Positions 1 through 10,149 of a stretch of 64,000 nt of DNA are shown one piece after another; position 1 is the first letter of the stretch, and each line of letters begins with the position of its first letter. The notes under the pieces were generated by a model, which searched no databases, was not told the DNA's origin, and saw only the letters and a program-made list of their open reading frames with translations. The position numbers were made by a program, and so were the translations under genes. This DNA comes from Chlorobiales bacterium (lineage in GTDB: Bacteria > Bacteroidota > Chlorobiia > Chlorobiales > Chlorobiaceae), in contig JAPLFE010000134.1 in the NCBI GenBank assembly GCA_026390855.1, positions 1-64,000 of the forward strand. Direction: 5' to 3'.

Positions 1-2
1 AT

Positions 3-410
3 AGCAAGCTTTCTAAAGAGACTCTTCATGATATTGTTTATAGCAGGTTCAGAAAGCTTGGCCAGTGGATAGGCAAACAAGAAGGGCGAGATAGGGAGAT
101 TGCTGAACAGTTCTGCGATATAGGTGTTCAAGGGGCGAAATCCGGTATTAAAGTCAGCGAAATGGTCTATTCGTTTATGCTCGAAAGGGATCTTCTCTGG
201 GGTTACATTCTTGATGAAGGAATTGTGACTGAAGGGATTGATTTAAATCGGGCAATCGAATTTTCTCACCAGTTGAACTACTTTTATGAAAAGGCAATTT
301 ATTTTGCGATTGTCGGTCATGAGGGTCAGCAGGTTTCCTCGCCTGATATAAAGGAAGGGGTTTTCGACAAAATTTTTGAAGGTTTCAAACACTGGATTGT
401 TGTTCAATAA
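3..410 (+). CDS. Hypothetical protein, C-terminal part (5' truncated by window edge)
   Basis: Frame 3 is open from the window start (SKLSKETLHDIVYSRFRKLGQWIGKQEG...) through the listed ORF to TAA at 410. Confidence 0.65.
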   Translation, partial: SKLSKETLHDIVYSRFRKLGQWIGKQEGRDREIAEQFCDIGVQGAKSGIKVSEMVYSFMLERDLLWGYILDEGIVTEGIDLNRAIEFSHQLNYFYEKAIYFAIVGHEGQQVSSPDIKEGVFDKIFEGFKHWIVVQ

Positions 411-464
411 CGTTGAATAACTTTAGCAGGTCAGGGGGAATTACGGTTTCTTTATTCATGCAGT

Positions 465-1289
465 ATGGGTTTTGAAATACAGGCACATCGCGGAGCAAGG
501 TCGTTTTTCCCTGAAAATACTTGTCAGGCATTCTGCAAGGCTGCCGATCTTGGTGTCAGGGTTCTGGAGCTTGATCTTGTGGTTTCAAAAGATCACGAGA
601 TTGTTGTGTCGCATGATCCATGGCTTTCTGGTCCTTGTTGTTCTGATTCGCACGGACATTCTTTGAGCTATGAAGATCGGTTGCGTTATGTAATGTATGA
701 TATGGCATATGTTGATATTGCCACTTTTGACTGTGGGTTGCCTCATCCTTCTTTTTCCCATCAGCAACGGATTACTGCTTGCAAGCCTCTTCTTTCGACA
801 GTATTCAATACAGTTGATGCTTATATGATATTAGAAAGAATGAAGGGGCGTATGATCTATAATCTTGAAATAAAGTCATGGCCGGATAAGGATGGTGTTT
901 TTCATCCAACACCGGACCGCTATGCAGCTCTTGTTCTCCGATGTGTAGAAGAAGCGGGTTTATCAAATTGTGTCAGGATACAGTCTTTCGATTCTCGTGT
1001 GGTTCGTGAGGCGTGGAAACGGAATCCTCAACTCTGTTATGGACTGCTGATCGATGAAATGAAAAACATGGAACTTTGTCTTCAGGCACTTGACTTTTTG
1101 CCTCAATATGTGAATCCTCATGTTTCCCTTGTTAATCGGGAGTTGACCGAATACCTTCATGCACAACACATCAAAATGATTCCCTGGACGGTGAACAATA
1201 AGGTAGGTATGCTGGCTATGAAGCAAGGTGGTGCTGATGGGATTATTACCGATTATCCGGAAATAGCTTTAGAGCTTTTTGGTTCGTAG
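465..1289 (+). CDS. Glycerophosphodiester phosphodiesterase family protein
   Basis: AHRGARSFFPENTCQAF, LELDLVVSKDHEIVVSHD and C-terminal GADGIITDYPE motifs of GDPD. Confidence 0.92.
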   Translation: MGFEIQAHRGARSFFPENTCQAFCKAADLGVRVLELDLVVSKDHEIVVSHDPWLSGPCCSDSHGHSLSYEDRLRYVMYDMAYVDIATFDCGLPHPSFSHQQRITACKPLLSTVFNTVDAYMILERMKGRMIYNLEIKSWPDKDGVFHPTPDRYAALVLRCVEEAGLSNCVRIQSFDSRVVREAWKRNPQLCYGLLIDEMKNMELCLQALDFLPQYVNPHVSLVNRELTEYLHAQHIKMIPWTVNNKVGMLAMKQGGADGIITDYPEIALELFGS

Positions 1290-1385
1290 GAAGAGCCCTC
1301 AAAATAGTGGTATTGAAATAAAACGTGGTTTGCTGAAAATTTCAATGCACTTCACAACAAACTTTCGATTTCTGATTCTTCCGCA

Positions 1386-2729
1386 CTACGTGCGGGGATT
1401 CCCTGCAGCTTTCAATGCTTTTGAAAGAGCGTTAACTTTCTCAACAATCAATTCAGGAGCTTTCGCTTCTTTGTCTCTGATTGGACTGTAAAGGATTTTG
1501 TCTAGAGTATCAAGCATTACTGTGAGTTCTGATTGAATATCATCGGAAATTCCGATATCCTGAAGAGCAGTTTTTAATTCCATTCTTGTCAGGCCTCCGG
1601 GATTTTTTATTCCGGCTTTTTTCAATGAAGCGAAAAGCAGTTGTTTAAGATTTACTGCCGATGTGCTGAGATCAGTTTGACGTACTACAGTTCCTTCAGG
1701 CTGAGATTTTGTGGGGGAGGTGTGTTTTTTTATAAGAAAAAGCGCTGTGCCTGATATTAATAGTAGTAAAGCTATAGCTGTTGCAATCAGTTGTGGGGGT
1801 AAATTATTTTTTTGTTCTGTGGCAATGAGGGGACTCACTTTGCTTTTTATTGTTCCTTGTAAAGCTGGAGTTACTGTAATATTGAGCGATTTTGTAAATA
1901 AGGTTTTGAACTGTTTTGTATCAGGATTAAAGATAACGGTGCTTACAACTGGGATCTGATAATTTCCCTCAGATTGGGGCCAGGAAATAATGGTTGCTGT
2001 TATGGAACCGGATGCGGGTACTGAATTTGTTTTAAGGGTTGTTGTGATTTCGGGGGGATTCTGTCGGAAGCTTGCGGGAAGGCGAAGATCAGGTAACTTA
2101 AGGGTATGCAGGCTTCCTGTTCCTGTGAGTTCGAGTTTCAGCGATAGCGGTTCTCCTGCCTTGAGGATTTGTTTATTTGGAAGCAAATCAAGCTGAAAGG
2201 TGCCGACAGCACCGGAGAATCCCTCAGGAACTGGCTCGGGAATGGCTTGGGCAGAGAGAATAACATCGGGGGCTGTAATCCTTACTCGGGTGTCTGAAAG
2301 CTCTTTTTCGCCTTCAGCAGTTGGTTCCTGAGGCAGGGTAAACAAAATGCTGTATCCTGAAACGGCGATTTTACCACTTTGGAGAGGTACCAGCTTGAAT
2401 TGCTTGACAATTGCGCTTCTGAAAGGCTTTCCCTGAAACGATGTTGGGATGCTTTTGATGTATCGCTCAGGTAAGGTTTCTTTTGTCCATACTTCCCTGA
2501 GCGATAGAGGGGTTTCATTGGTTATTTTCGGTGCAACATCATTGAAATAAAGGGTATAGGTCAGCAGTATTTCCTGTCCAACATAGGGGAGGTTGTTGCT
2601 TATTGAGGATGTAAGGAATAGCTTGTTTCCTCGATTTCCTGAAGCACCGGCAATTGCCGGAAAGCATAAGGATGTTATCATGAGCATGAAAAGAGCTCGG
2701 AATAGGTAACGTACTACGCCTCTCGTCAT
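1386..2729 (-). CDS. batD: BatD-like (oxygen tolerance) membrane protein
   Basis: Signal peptide, Ig-like BatD-style N-terminus (NLPYVGQEILLTYTLYFN), one TM helix near residue 320. Confidence 0.75.
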   Translation of the reverse strand: MTRGVVRYLFRALFMLMITSLCFPAIAGASGNRGNKLFLTSSISNNLPYVGQEILLTYTLYFNDVAPKITNETPLSLREVWTKETLPERYIKSIPTSFQGKPFRSAIVKQFKLVPLQSGKIAVSGYSILFTLPQEPTAEGEKELSDTRVRITAPDVILSAQAIPEPVPEGFSGAVGTFQLDLLPNKQILKAGEPLSLKLELTGTGSLHTLKLPDLRLPASFRQNPPEITTTLKTNSVPASGSITATIISWPQSEGNYQIPVVSTVIFNPDTKQFKTLFTKSLNITVTPALQGTIKSKVSPLIATEQKNNLPPQLIATAIALLLLISGTALFLIKKHTSPTKSQPEGTVVRQTDLSTSAVNLKQLLFASLKKAGIKNPGGLTRMELKTALQDIGISDDIQSELTVMLDTLDKILYSPIRDKEAKAPELIVEKVNALSKALKAAGNPRT

Positions 2730-2735
2730 ATTAGC

Positions 2736-3548
2736 TTATTTCATGAGTTCTCTGGATCGTGCTGCTGCTGCGACAACTGTTTCGATCAGAATCTGTCTGA
2801 TATTTTTTTCATCAAGAACTTTAAGTCCTGCTTCTGTGGTTCCACCTGGTGTGGTGACTTCCCGTTTCAGCTCTTCAGGGCTTTTCTGTCCGGAAAGCAC
2901 CATTTTTGCTGCTCCAAGCATGGTTTGTGCGCTTAAGAGCAGGGCTTCATTGCTTGTAAGGCCGCATTGAACTCCTCCTTCTATAAGGGAGTCAAGAATA
3001 TGAAACATATAGGCTGGTCCACTTCCTGAAAGTGCGGTTGCAGCGTCCATCTGCGATTCATCGAGAATGGTGACGCGGCCAATTGAGCTGAACAGGTCGC
3101 TGGCAAGGGCGACATCCTCGTCTGATGCCATTTTTCCTTTACTGACAGCAGTCATTCCTGCACCGACGAAGGCTGGGGTATTGGGCATTACCCGAATGAC
3201 TTTTAAGGTATCTATGGAGTTATTTAAGATGAACTCTGAGGAAATTCCTGCGGCAACGCTGATCAACAGGTGGTCGGCGTTGAGAGATGGTTTTAGTTTT
3301 TCAAGAACTTCTGCGATTTGGTAAGGTTTGACTGCAAGGATAATCACTTGCGCTTTCTGGGCTATTTCTTCAATCGTGAGGCAGGGCAGAACAGGGTATT
3401 CAGCGGTTACAGCTGCTAATGCGGCAGGTTCTTTGTCAAAGCCTGAAATGACAGTGTTTTTTTTTTCGCTCAGTCCAGCTATAAGTGCTCTTGCAATTCT
3501 TCCTGTCCCTACAAAGCCGATATGAAGATGATTCATTGAATGCTGCAT
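2736..3548 (-). CDS. proC: Pyrroline-5-carboxylate reductase
   Basis: IGFVGTGRIARALIAGL Rossmann motif; RVMPNTPAFVGAGMTA; ALSGSGPAYMF; TPGGTTEAGL. Confidence 0.95.
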   Translation of the reverse strand: MQHSMNHLHIGFVGTGRIARALIAGLSEKKNTVISGFDKEPAALAAVTAEYPVLPCLTIEEIAQKAQVIILAVKPYQIAEVLEKLKPSLNADHLLISVAAGISSEFILNNSIDTLKVIRVMPNTPAFVGAGMTAVSKGKMASDEDVALASDLFSSIGRVTILDESQMDAATALSGSGPAYMFHILDSLIEGGVQCGLTSNEALLLSAQTMLGAAKMVLSGQKSPEELKREVTTPGGTTEAGLKVLDEKNIRQILIETVVAAAARSRELMK

Positions 3549-3628
3549 TTTTTAGATGATTTGTTCGTATTAATATTTACACTTTTTCAGCTGATTTCCC
3601 ATCACCTGTGGAGTTTAGTTCCCTTTTT

Positions 3629-3901
3629 CTATCTGTAGCGAACTTTGTAGTAAAGAATGATTATGAGCAAACACAGCGTAATACTGTTGGCGGCAATAAT
3701 TGGCATATCGTTTTTTACAATACCGTATAGAAGCCAGAGAATAATTCCGATATTCATCGATAAGGCCCAAAGCAGGCTGATGTCACGAGTTCTCCTGGTT
3801 CTGAAAATTCTCACGGCTTGCGGTAGAAATGCCAAAGTAGTAATGATTCCAGCGGCATAGCCAAGGTATTCTGTTTGATGCATCATTATCTTGTTGAACA
3901 T
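3629..3901 (-). CDS. SemiSWEET / MtN3-like small transporter
   Basis: YAAGIITTLAFLPQAVRIFRTRRTRDISLLWALSMNIGIILWLLYG, three-TM pattern. Confidence 0.85.
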   Translation of the reverse strand: MFNKIMMHQTEYLGYAAGIITTLAFLPQAVRIFRTRRTRDISLLWALSMNIGIILWLLYGIVKNDMPIIAANSITLCLLIIILYYKVRYR

Positions 3902-4022
3902 TGTCTAAAGCAGGGGATCTTATCCCATTGAAAATACGCATGTATGAGAGAATACTGAAAATTCATCATCATGTTTTGCGTTGTTCAAGTAATTTTATTG
4001 TCTGACGTTCAAAAGAAAACAA

Positions 4023-4052
4023 AAAAGGCGGGAGATTGTCCCGCCTTTCAGC
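4023..4052 (-). terminator. Rho-independent terminator downstream of the c-555-like cytochrome
   Basis: Perfect 10-bp stem aaaggcggga/gattg/tcccgccttt with a T-run on the minus strand. Confidence 0.85.
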
Positions 4053-4070
4053 TGTAAAATTCAAAAGAGC

Positions 4071-4406
4071 TTACTTGCTCTGATTGATCATGTAGGCTAC
4101 TGCATCGCCAACCTGTGCATCTGTAAGATTTGGATGACCACCTTTTGCCATCATCATCCCTACTTTACCTGTGAATCCTGTAATGGACTTTTTAGTCATT
4201 ACTGCTGCGCCTTGCTTGATACGTGGGGCCCATGCTGCTTTGTCGCCTAATTTTGGCGCATTCATAACTCCATCTTTGTGGCAGGCTGCGCAGTTGGTGT
4301 CGTAAATAGCTTTACCAGCTTTAGCATCACTAGCTGCCTTTGCATCGACTGAGCTCATCGAAATAACAAAAAGTGCACAGAGTGCAGCTGAAAAGAAACG
4401 ATTCAT
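4071..4406 (-). CDS. Soluble periplasmic cytochrome c (c-555-like)
   Basis: Signal peptide; CAACHKDG heme motif; C-terminal AVAYMINQSK typical of Chlorobi c-555. Confidence 0.92.
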   Translation of the reverse strand: MNRFFSAALCALFVISMSSVDAKAASDAKAGKAIYDTNCAACHKDGVMNAPKLGDKAAWAPRIKQGAAVMTKKSITGFTGKVGMMMAKGGHPNLTDAQVGDAVAYMINQSK

Positions 4407-4637
4407 AGAGATCTCTCCATTATAATGGTTGTGGGTTTGTGGGAACGGGTATGTGTTGTGCTGAATGTCAACGTCCTTATTTTTAACATATTACAGCGAT
4501 CAATCCAAATCATTGTGACTAAAGCCGCTGGTTTTGGATCGCTGTTCTACAAAAGGGTTGCGATTCCAAAAAGAGAAAGAGATGGGAACTTTAACATACA
4601 GTTCCCTCTCAATAAAAAAAGAATTTTTCCCCTTCGG

Positions 4638-5081
4638 TTATTTCGATTTATCGACCATGTAGGCAACGGCGTTGGTTACCGCTTCGTCTGTCAGAGTGGC
4701 GTTTCCACCTTTTGGCGGCATTGCTCCGACCTTGCCCTGGAAGCCTGTGATTGATTTTTTAGCCATAACTTCGACGCCCTGAGGGATACGTGCAGTCCAG
4801 GCAGCTTTATCGCCTGGTTTTGGAGCTCCCATCATACCAGCTTCGTGACAAGCGGCACAGTTTGTGTCATACACAGCTTTACCTGCGGCAAGTTTTGGAT
4901 CTGCAGGTGCTTTTTCCTTTGCTGGTTCAGCTGCAGGGGCAGCGGGCGCAGCAGGTGCAGGAGCTGCAGCTTCTTCCTTTGACGGTGGAAATTTAAGACT
5001 GGCAGGAGGTTTTTCAAGGCCGCATGCGCCGAGGAAAACAAGTCCAACGGTCAAAAGAGGAAGGAAAGGTTTCATTTTCAT
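4638..5081 (-). CDS. Putative lipoprotein-anchored cytochrome c (c-555-like)
   Basis: LGACGLEKPP lipobox-like signal, Ala/Pro linker, CAACHEAGMMGAP heme domain paralogous to the neighbour. Confidence 0.9.
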   Translation of the reverse strand: MKMKPFLPLLTVGLVFLGACGLEKPPASLKFPPSKEEAAAPAPAAPAAPAAEPAKEKAPADPKLAAGKAVYDTNCAACHEAGMMGAPKPGDKAAWTARIPQGVEVMAKKSITGFQGKVGAMPPKGGNATLTDEAVTNAVAYMVDKSK

Positions 5082-5141
5082 ATTCTTGATACTGGTTTAG
5101 TTGTTGTGTCGGGCGTGGTTTAGAAATTTATAACCAACAGT

Positions 5142-6593
5142 TTAAAAATTATTAACCGTATGGCAAAATGGTTTTTTCTTTGGACTTCTTTCAAGCTGAT
5201 GCTGCAAGTCATGACGGGAGAGGTTGTAGAGGTGGGTATAAAAGAGATTAAACAGTAATACGGCAGGTTTAGCACTGGGAGCAGCGAGACCTCTTGCTAT
5301 CGAGTTTTTAATGGTAAATATCTGCCTGGAAAGCGCTGAGTAACTTTCGATAAAAGCGTCGAGTGGTATGTTTTTTGGAGTGTAGAGCATTTCCTGTCCG
5401 AAAGTATAACGGTACGCGGTTATGTCGAGGGGATCAAAGAGTAATCGTCCTTCTTCTTTGAGGCGTTCGAAAACCCTGGTTCCTGGAATTGGCCGAAGGA
5501 TATTAATTCCAGGAACATCGAGTCTGGTATCACTTATGAAATCAAGGATGGCCGATGGGGTTTCTAGCGTATCGCCATCGAGCCCATAAATAAAACTGCC
5601 GTAGAGGCTTATTCCTGCATTTCTAATGGTTTTAATGGCTTGAGCAAGTTCACTGGCCTTGTTCTGGTTTTTTTTATGAGCGTTCCGGCTTTTTGCTTCG
5701 ATGCTTTCTATGCCGACAAGTAGTGCCATGCAACCCGAACGGGCAAAAGTTTCAAGAAGCTCATGCTGCTGTCCAAGGGTTGTGGTGGCTTGTCCGAACC
5801 AACGGATTTTCAGAGGAGTGAGCTGTCGGAAAAGTTCAAGGGCAAAGGCTGGGTTGGCATTGATAGAGTCATCAACAAAAAAGAATATTCTGCTGTCATC
5901 TTTTTTGAAGAGGGCGACTTCAGTGACAATGTCGGAGATTGAGCGTCTGCGAAGATTATGACCGTTGAGGACATGCACATTACAGAAGTCGCAGCTATAC
6001 TGGCAGCCTCTTCCTGTCTGGATCAGATTGGTGGTAAAGTAGCGTTTTTTTATCAGTGATGTTTTCAATACGGGTCTTGAAATTGCAAGATCAGGAAAAT
6101 GATCGGATTGGTAACTTTTTTTCAGGCTGCCTGTTGTAAGGTCGGTGAGTACTTCTTTCCATAGGTCGTCCGCTTCTCCAAGCACCAAAACATCAGCATG
6201 GGGTATGCAGGATTCAGGAAAAAGGGTTACATGGGCGCCTCCCAGGACTACTACGATTCCTCGTGAACGGAGGTTGTCGGCGAGAGCAAATGCCTTTTTA
6301 GCCATTCCTGTCTGTACGCTGATACCTACCAGATCCCATGTTTTGTTCAAGGGAAACTCATCAAATCGCATGTCGCAGATCGACTGATCCACTCCTTTTA
6401 CCTCAATAGAGCTGAGGATCATGAGAGCGAGGGGCGGAATAGCGAACTGGCTCTGTTTGATGATGGTTCTGAACGAACGGTTGAACCAGGAAAATATGGT
6501 GTTATTATCCATCTCGCCGTAAAGTGACTGAGCGCCGTCGACGCCACTTTCTGAAGGAAGAAAAACCAGCAGGACCTTTTTTGTTGAATGCAT
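5142..6593 (-). CDS. B12-binding-domain radical SAM protein
   Basis: GRGCQYSCDFCNVH (CxxxCxxC); N-terminal cobalamin-binding-like GGAHVTLFPE. Confidence 0.9.
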   Translation of the reverse strand: MHSTKKVLLVFLPSESGVDGAQSLYGEMDNNTIFSWFNRSFRTIIKQSQFAIPPLALMILSSIEVKGVDQSICDMRFDEFPLNKTWDLVGISVQTGMAKKAFALADNLRSRGIVVVLGGAHVTLFPESCIPHADVLVLGEADDLWKEVLTDLTTGSLKKSYQSDHFPDLAISRPVLKTSLIKKRYFTTNLIQTGRGCQYSCDFCNVHVLNGHNLRRRSISDIVTEVALFKKDDSRIFFFVDDSINANPAFALELFRQLTPLKIRWFGQATTTLGQQHELLETFARSGCMALLVGIESIEAKSRNAHKKNQNKASELAQAIKTIRNAGISLYGSFIYGLDGDTLETPSAILDFISDTRLDVPGINILRPIPGTRVFERLKEEGRLLFDPLDITAYRYTFGQEMLYTPKNIPLDAFIESYSALSRQIFTIKNSIARGLAAPSAKPAVLLFNLFYTHLYNLSRHDLQHQLERSPKKKPFCHTVNNF

Positions 6594-6596
6594 TCT

Positions 6597-7268
6597 TTAC
6601 CAGTCCCTATCATTATGGCTGCCTTGCGCCGTGGTTGCTTTTTTTCCGGGAAGTTGGCGCATTAGTGAGGATTCATCCTGTTGTGCTTTTTCAAGCAAAC
6701 GTTCTGCTATATCGCGGGAAATTCCAGATGTTTGTTGCGTGTTGCTTTTTTTTTCGGAGCTGGATGAAGAGGAATGTTGTGGTTTTTCAAGTTCATGAAG
6801 GTAGCGTTGGATAATTTCGTAATTGATTTTTGCATCACCATCATTCGGATTGTTCAGCAGAACATATTTGAAGCAATTGAGTGAGTTGAGGAAGAGTTCT
6901 TTTTTGCGGTTGTTCCCATTGGTACCTAAGGCTATCATGGCAAACGAGTTGCCTTCGTTGAAGCGTGCTTGTAATTCTATATCATGTTTCTGATCCACAG
7001 TTTTTGGCTTGCGTGCAAATATGGATAAGGCTTCAGCATATTTTCCCTGCATGTAGAGAGTGCAGGCAAGATTGAAGGTCGCTGACGTTTTTTTTTCTCC
7101 TTCAGGCAGGGTTGCTAAAAGTTGTCTTAACGTACTTTCTGCGGTGCTATATGAGCTCTTTTTATAGAGGGCATCGGCTTTCAGCTGCAGACGGTAGTCC
7201 TGAAGCATCTCCTGCATGGAAGAAGAGGCTAACGTGATAAAAAGCAGGAGTGCGAGCAGTCTGATCAT
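6597..7268 (-). CDS. batC: TPR protein, BatC-like
   Basis: Signal peptide, TPR-like NLACTLYMQGKYAEALSIF, INYEIIQRYLHELE; Bat genes nearby. Confidence 0.65.
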   Translation of the reverse strand: MIRLLALLLFITLASSSMQEMLQDYRLQLKADALYKKSSYSTAESTLRQLLATLPEGEKKTSATFNLACTLYMQGKYAEALSIFARKPKTVDQKHDIELQARFNEGNSFAMIALGTNGNNRKKELFLNSLNCFKYVLLNNPNDGDAKINYEIIQRYLHELEKPQHSSSSSSEKKSNTQQTSGISRDIAERLLEKAQQDESSLMRQLPGKKATTAQGSHNDRDW

Positions 7269-7348
7269 ATCGAGAGCGCTTTTTACAAAGATAGGAACAG
7301 GATCTCAAAGTTAGAAAGAGAAAAAGAAGGCTCTCAAGAGAGAGCAAA

Positions 7349-7390
7349 CCGCATAAAAAAACCGCCCCGGGGGGCGGCTATTTTATGCGG
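7349..7390. terminator. Nested inverted-repeat (terminator-like) hairpin
   Basis: ccgcataaaa-aaa-ccgcccc-gg-ggggcgg-cta-ttttatgcgg. Confidence 0.8.
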
Positions 7391-7406
7391 GAGCTTTTTC
7401 ACTGAT

Positions 7407-8546
7407 TCAGTTGCCGAGGAATGCTTTCTGTACAGCACTTACCCCGACTCCAATTTCAAAATCAAAGTTGATTTCCTTCAGGGCCCGCTCCAAGCCGCCG
7501 ATTACAGTCAGCATGTCGAGTTCATCGTAGTACCCCAAGTGAGCGATACGGAAAATCCGATCTTTATATTCATCCTGACCGGCAGCCACTGTGATGCCGT
7601 TGTTGATTTTCAGAGCTTTATTGAACGCGGACCATTTTACACCTTCAGGAAGCCAGACAGGGGTAACTGCAAAAGACGGGGAGTTGCTGAACAGCTTCAT
7701 GCCAAGTGCATTGCATCCCTGACGGCAGGCACTGGCAAGGCTTTCATGTCGTTGCCAGATGTTTTCAATACCTTCTGCTTTTATCATTTGAAGGGCTTCG
7801 TCAAGCCCTATAACCAACGAAACGGCCGGAGTGAAAGGTGTGTCGTCACCGGCATGGGCTTTCAGGGCTTTTTTCAAACTCAGATAGTACTGGGTTTTGC
7901 CGCTCTGGGCATTGATGATATCCTGAGCTCTTTCGGAAATGGCAACCAGCGCTAGTCCGGGAGGCATCATAAGGCCTTTCTGCGAACCAGTGATGCAGAT
8001 ATCAACACCCCAATCGTCGAAATGGAACTCGTGAGCTCCTACTGCGGTAATGCCGTCGACCAGCACAAGGGCTTCGGAATGTTCACGGATAAGGGCGCTG
8101 AGCGTTTTGATATCGGCTGCGGTACCAGTAGATGTTTCTGAATGGGTCAGGCAGACACCTTTAGCGTCCGGGTGTTCTTTAAGCAGTTCTAAAAGTCGTT
8201 CGGATTGAATGGCTGTACCCCATTCTACTTTTTCTTCAACGCAGTTGCCTGTGAAAATGCGTACAAGTTCTCCCCAGCGTTCGCCGAACTTGCCTGCATT
8301 AATGGTTATGACTTTGTCGCCCTGTTTGAAGATGCTTGAAATAGCAGATTCCATACCGCCAGTTCCCGAACAGCTGAGGACAACAACTGGTTGTGTGGTT
8401 CTAAAGAGATACTTGAGATCTTCATGAACCCTGGTCAAAATTTCCATGAACTCGGGGTTCCTGTGATGGATAATTGGAGCGGCCATGCGAAGCATGACAT
8501 TTTCTGGCACAGGAGTTGGTCCTGGTGTGAATAATCTTTTTTTCAT
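7407..8546 (-). CDS. Class V aminotransferase (alanine-glyoxylate / serine-pyruvate type)
   Basis: LFTPGPTPVPENV start, SETSTGTAADI, DGITAVGAHEF, GSQKGLMMPPGLA PLP-lysine motif. Confidence 0.92.
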   Translation of the reverse strand: MKKRLFTPGPTPVPENVMLRMAAPIIHHRNPEFMEILTRVHEDLKYLFRTTQPVVVLSCSGTGGMESAISSIFKQGDKVITINAGKFGERWGELVRIFTGNCVEEKVEWGTAIQSERLLELLKEHPDAKGVCLTHSETSTGTAADIKTLSALIREHSEALVLVDGITAVGAHEFHFDDWGVDICITGSQKGLMMPPGLALVAISERAQDIINAQSGKTQYYLSLKKALKAHAGDDTPFTPAVSLVIGLDEALQMIKAEGIENIWQRHESLASACRQGCNALGMKLFSNSPSFAVTPVWLPEGVKWSAFNKALKINNGITVAAGQDEYKDRIFRIAHLGYYDELDMLTVIGGLERALKEINFDFEIGVGVSAVQKAFLGN

Positions 8547-8591
8547 CTCTTCAGAAAGTGGTTTGTATAGAATTAAAGAGATTCTATGAAA

Positions 8592-9716
8592 TTAGTTTTT
8601 AGCCTGATCCATGAGAGCGACGAACTGTTCAAAAAGGTAGTGCGAGTCATGTGGTCCTGGCGCTGCTTCTGGATGATACTGTACTGAAAAGCAGGGGAGT
8701 TCCCTGTGTTTGACACCTTCAACGGTATTATCATAGAGATTCAGATGAGTCATTTCCAAGCATTCTGGAAGTGACTCCATTTTTACAGCAAAGCCATGAT
8801 TCTGTGATGTTATTTCTATTTGCTTGCTGGTGAGATTTTTTACCGGATGGTTGCTGCCATGATGACCGAATTTAAGCTTGTAGGTTTCAGCACCGAATGC
8901 AAGCGAAAGCAGCTGGTGGCCAAGGCAGATACCAAAAATCGGGAGTTGCTTTGTGGTACGGTTATACTCAGCAAGCTGTCGAATTGTTTCGATTGCGTAG
9001 CCTACTGCTGAGGGGTCGCCGGGGCCATTTGACAGAAATACGCCATCAGGTTTGAGTTTTATGACCTCTTCAGCGGTTGTTCCAGCCTTCAGAACGGTAA
9101 CCTGGCAGCCTGAATTTTGCAGCATCCTCAAAATATTGGTTTTGATGCCGTAGTCGAATGCAGCGACATGGAATCGTGCATTATCCAGTTTTTCGAGGGT
9201 ATAGTTTTCGCTGACGGTCACGGTTTTAACTAGATCACTTCCATTCATTTCAGGGATCTGAAGAGCTTTTACTTTCAGGCTTTCATCATTTGTATCAAGA
9301 GCGGAAATGATGCCTCTCATGGCGCCTTTTTCACGGATCTCGCGTACAAGCTTCCGAGTATCAATACCCGCAAGTCCCATAACACCAGCGTCCTTGAGGA
9401 AGCTGTCAAGAGTTTGTGTTGCTTCGTAGTTGCTGTAGATGCGAGACACTTCACGAACAATAAAGGCCGAAGCCCATATTTTTTTCGATTCATTATCAAC
9501 AGGATTGATGCCGTAATTTCCTATCAGGGGATAAGTCATCAATACCATCTGACCGGCATACGATGGGTCGGTCAGAATTTCCTGATACCCGGTATGCGAT
9601 GTATTGAACACCACTTCACCGGTTGCCTCTCCAATATGGCCGAACGCTGTCCCGTTATAGACTGATCCGTTTTCTAATACCAATTTTGCTGGTCTTGGCT
9701 GCATTATACTTGTCAC
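8592..9716 (-). CDS. carA: Carbamoyl-phosphate synthase small subunit
   Basis: [45 protein letters not shown]. Confidence 0.97.
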   Translation of the reverse strand: MTSIMQPRPAKLVLENGSVYNGTAFGHIGEATGEVVFNTSHTGYQEILTDPSYAGQMVLMTYPLIGNYGINPVDNESKKIWASAFIVREVSRIYSNYEATQTLDSFLKDAGVMGLAGIDTRKLVREIREKGAMRGIISALDTNDESLKVKALQIPEMNGSDLVKTVTVSENYTLEKLDNARFHVAAFDYGIKTNILRMLQNSGCQVTVLKAGTTAEEVIKLKPDGVFLSNGPGDPSAVGYAIETIRQLAEYNRTTKQLPIFGICLGHQLLSLAFGAETYKLKFGHHGSNHPVKNLTSKQIEITSQNHGFAVKMESLPECLEMTHLNLYDNTVEGVKHRELPCFSVQYHPEAAPGPHDSHYLFEQFVALMDQAKN

Positions 9717-10066
9717 TCCTTGGTCGTGAGTTTATCGCCCGATTCCTGCTTTTCTATATTGGCAATGGCAGTGCGGTCGAATTTAATTTTTGTGGTATCG
9801 CCTACCTGAATAAGTACGGTTTTCTTATCGGTATCAATTCCTGCAACGGTACCGTGAATACCTCCTATTGTGACTATCTTGTCACCTCTTTTTAAGCTAT
9901 CGAGTACTTTTTCTCTATCCTTCTGCTTTTTCTGCTGCGGGCGGATCATAAAGAAATAAAAGACAATAAAAATAAGTACGAGTGGGACAAGCTGAATGAA
10001 TTGGTTTGGCGTCTGGCCTCCGGCAGGAGATGCGAAGAGGAACAGAGTTAGTATATGATTATGCAT
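9713..10066 (-). CDS. yajC: Preprotein translocase subunit YajC
   Basis: [40 protein letters not shown]; start assigned to MHNHILT. Confidence 0.93.
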   Translation of the reverse strand: MHNHILTLFLFASPAGGQTPNQFIQLVPLVLIFIVFYFFMIRPQQKKQKDREKVLDSLKRGDKIVTIGGIHGTVAGIDTDKKTVLIQVGDTTKIKFDRTAIANIEKQESGDKLTTKE

Positions 10067-10149
10067 GGTAGCCTGGTGATATTTAATAAAAAAACGCAAT
10101 ACCTTTTTTTGATGACCAATAATGTAATGTATTTATATAACTATTTCAA

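Noticed and set aside
4790-5100. Overlapping ORFs on both strands rich in Ala/Leu/Gln (4790-4996, 4832-5047, 4864-5100)
   Set aside because: Shadow frames of the Ala/Pro-rich linker of the lipoprotein cytochrome; low complexity and overlap a well-supported gene
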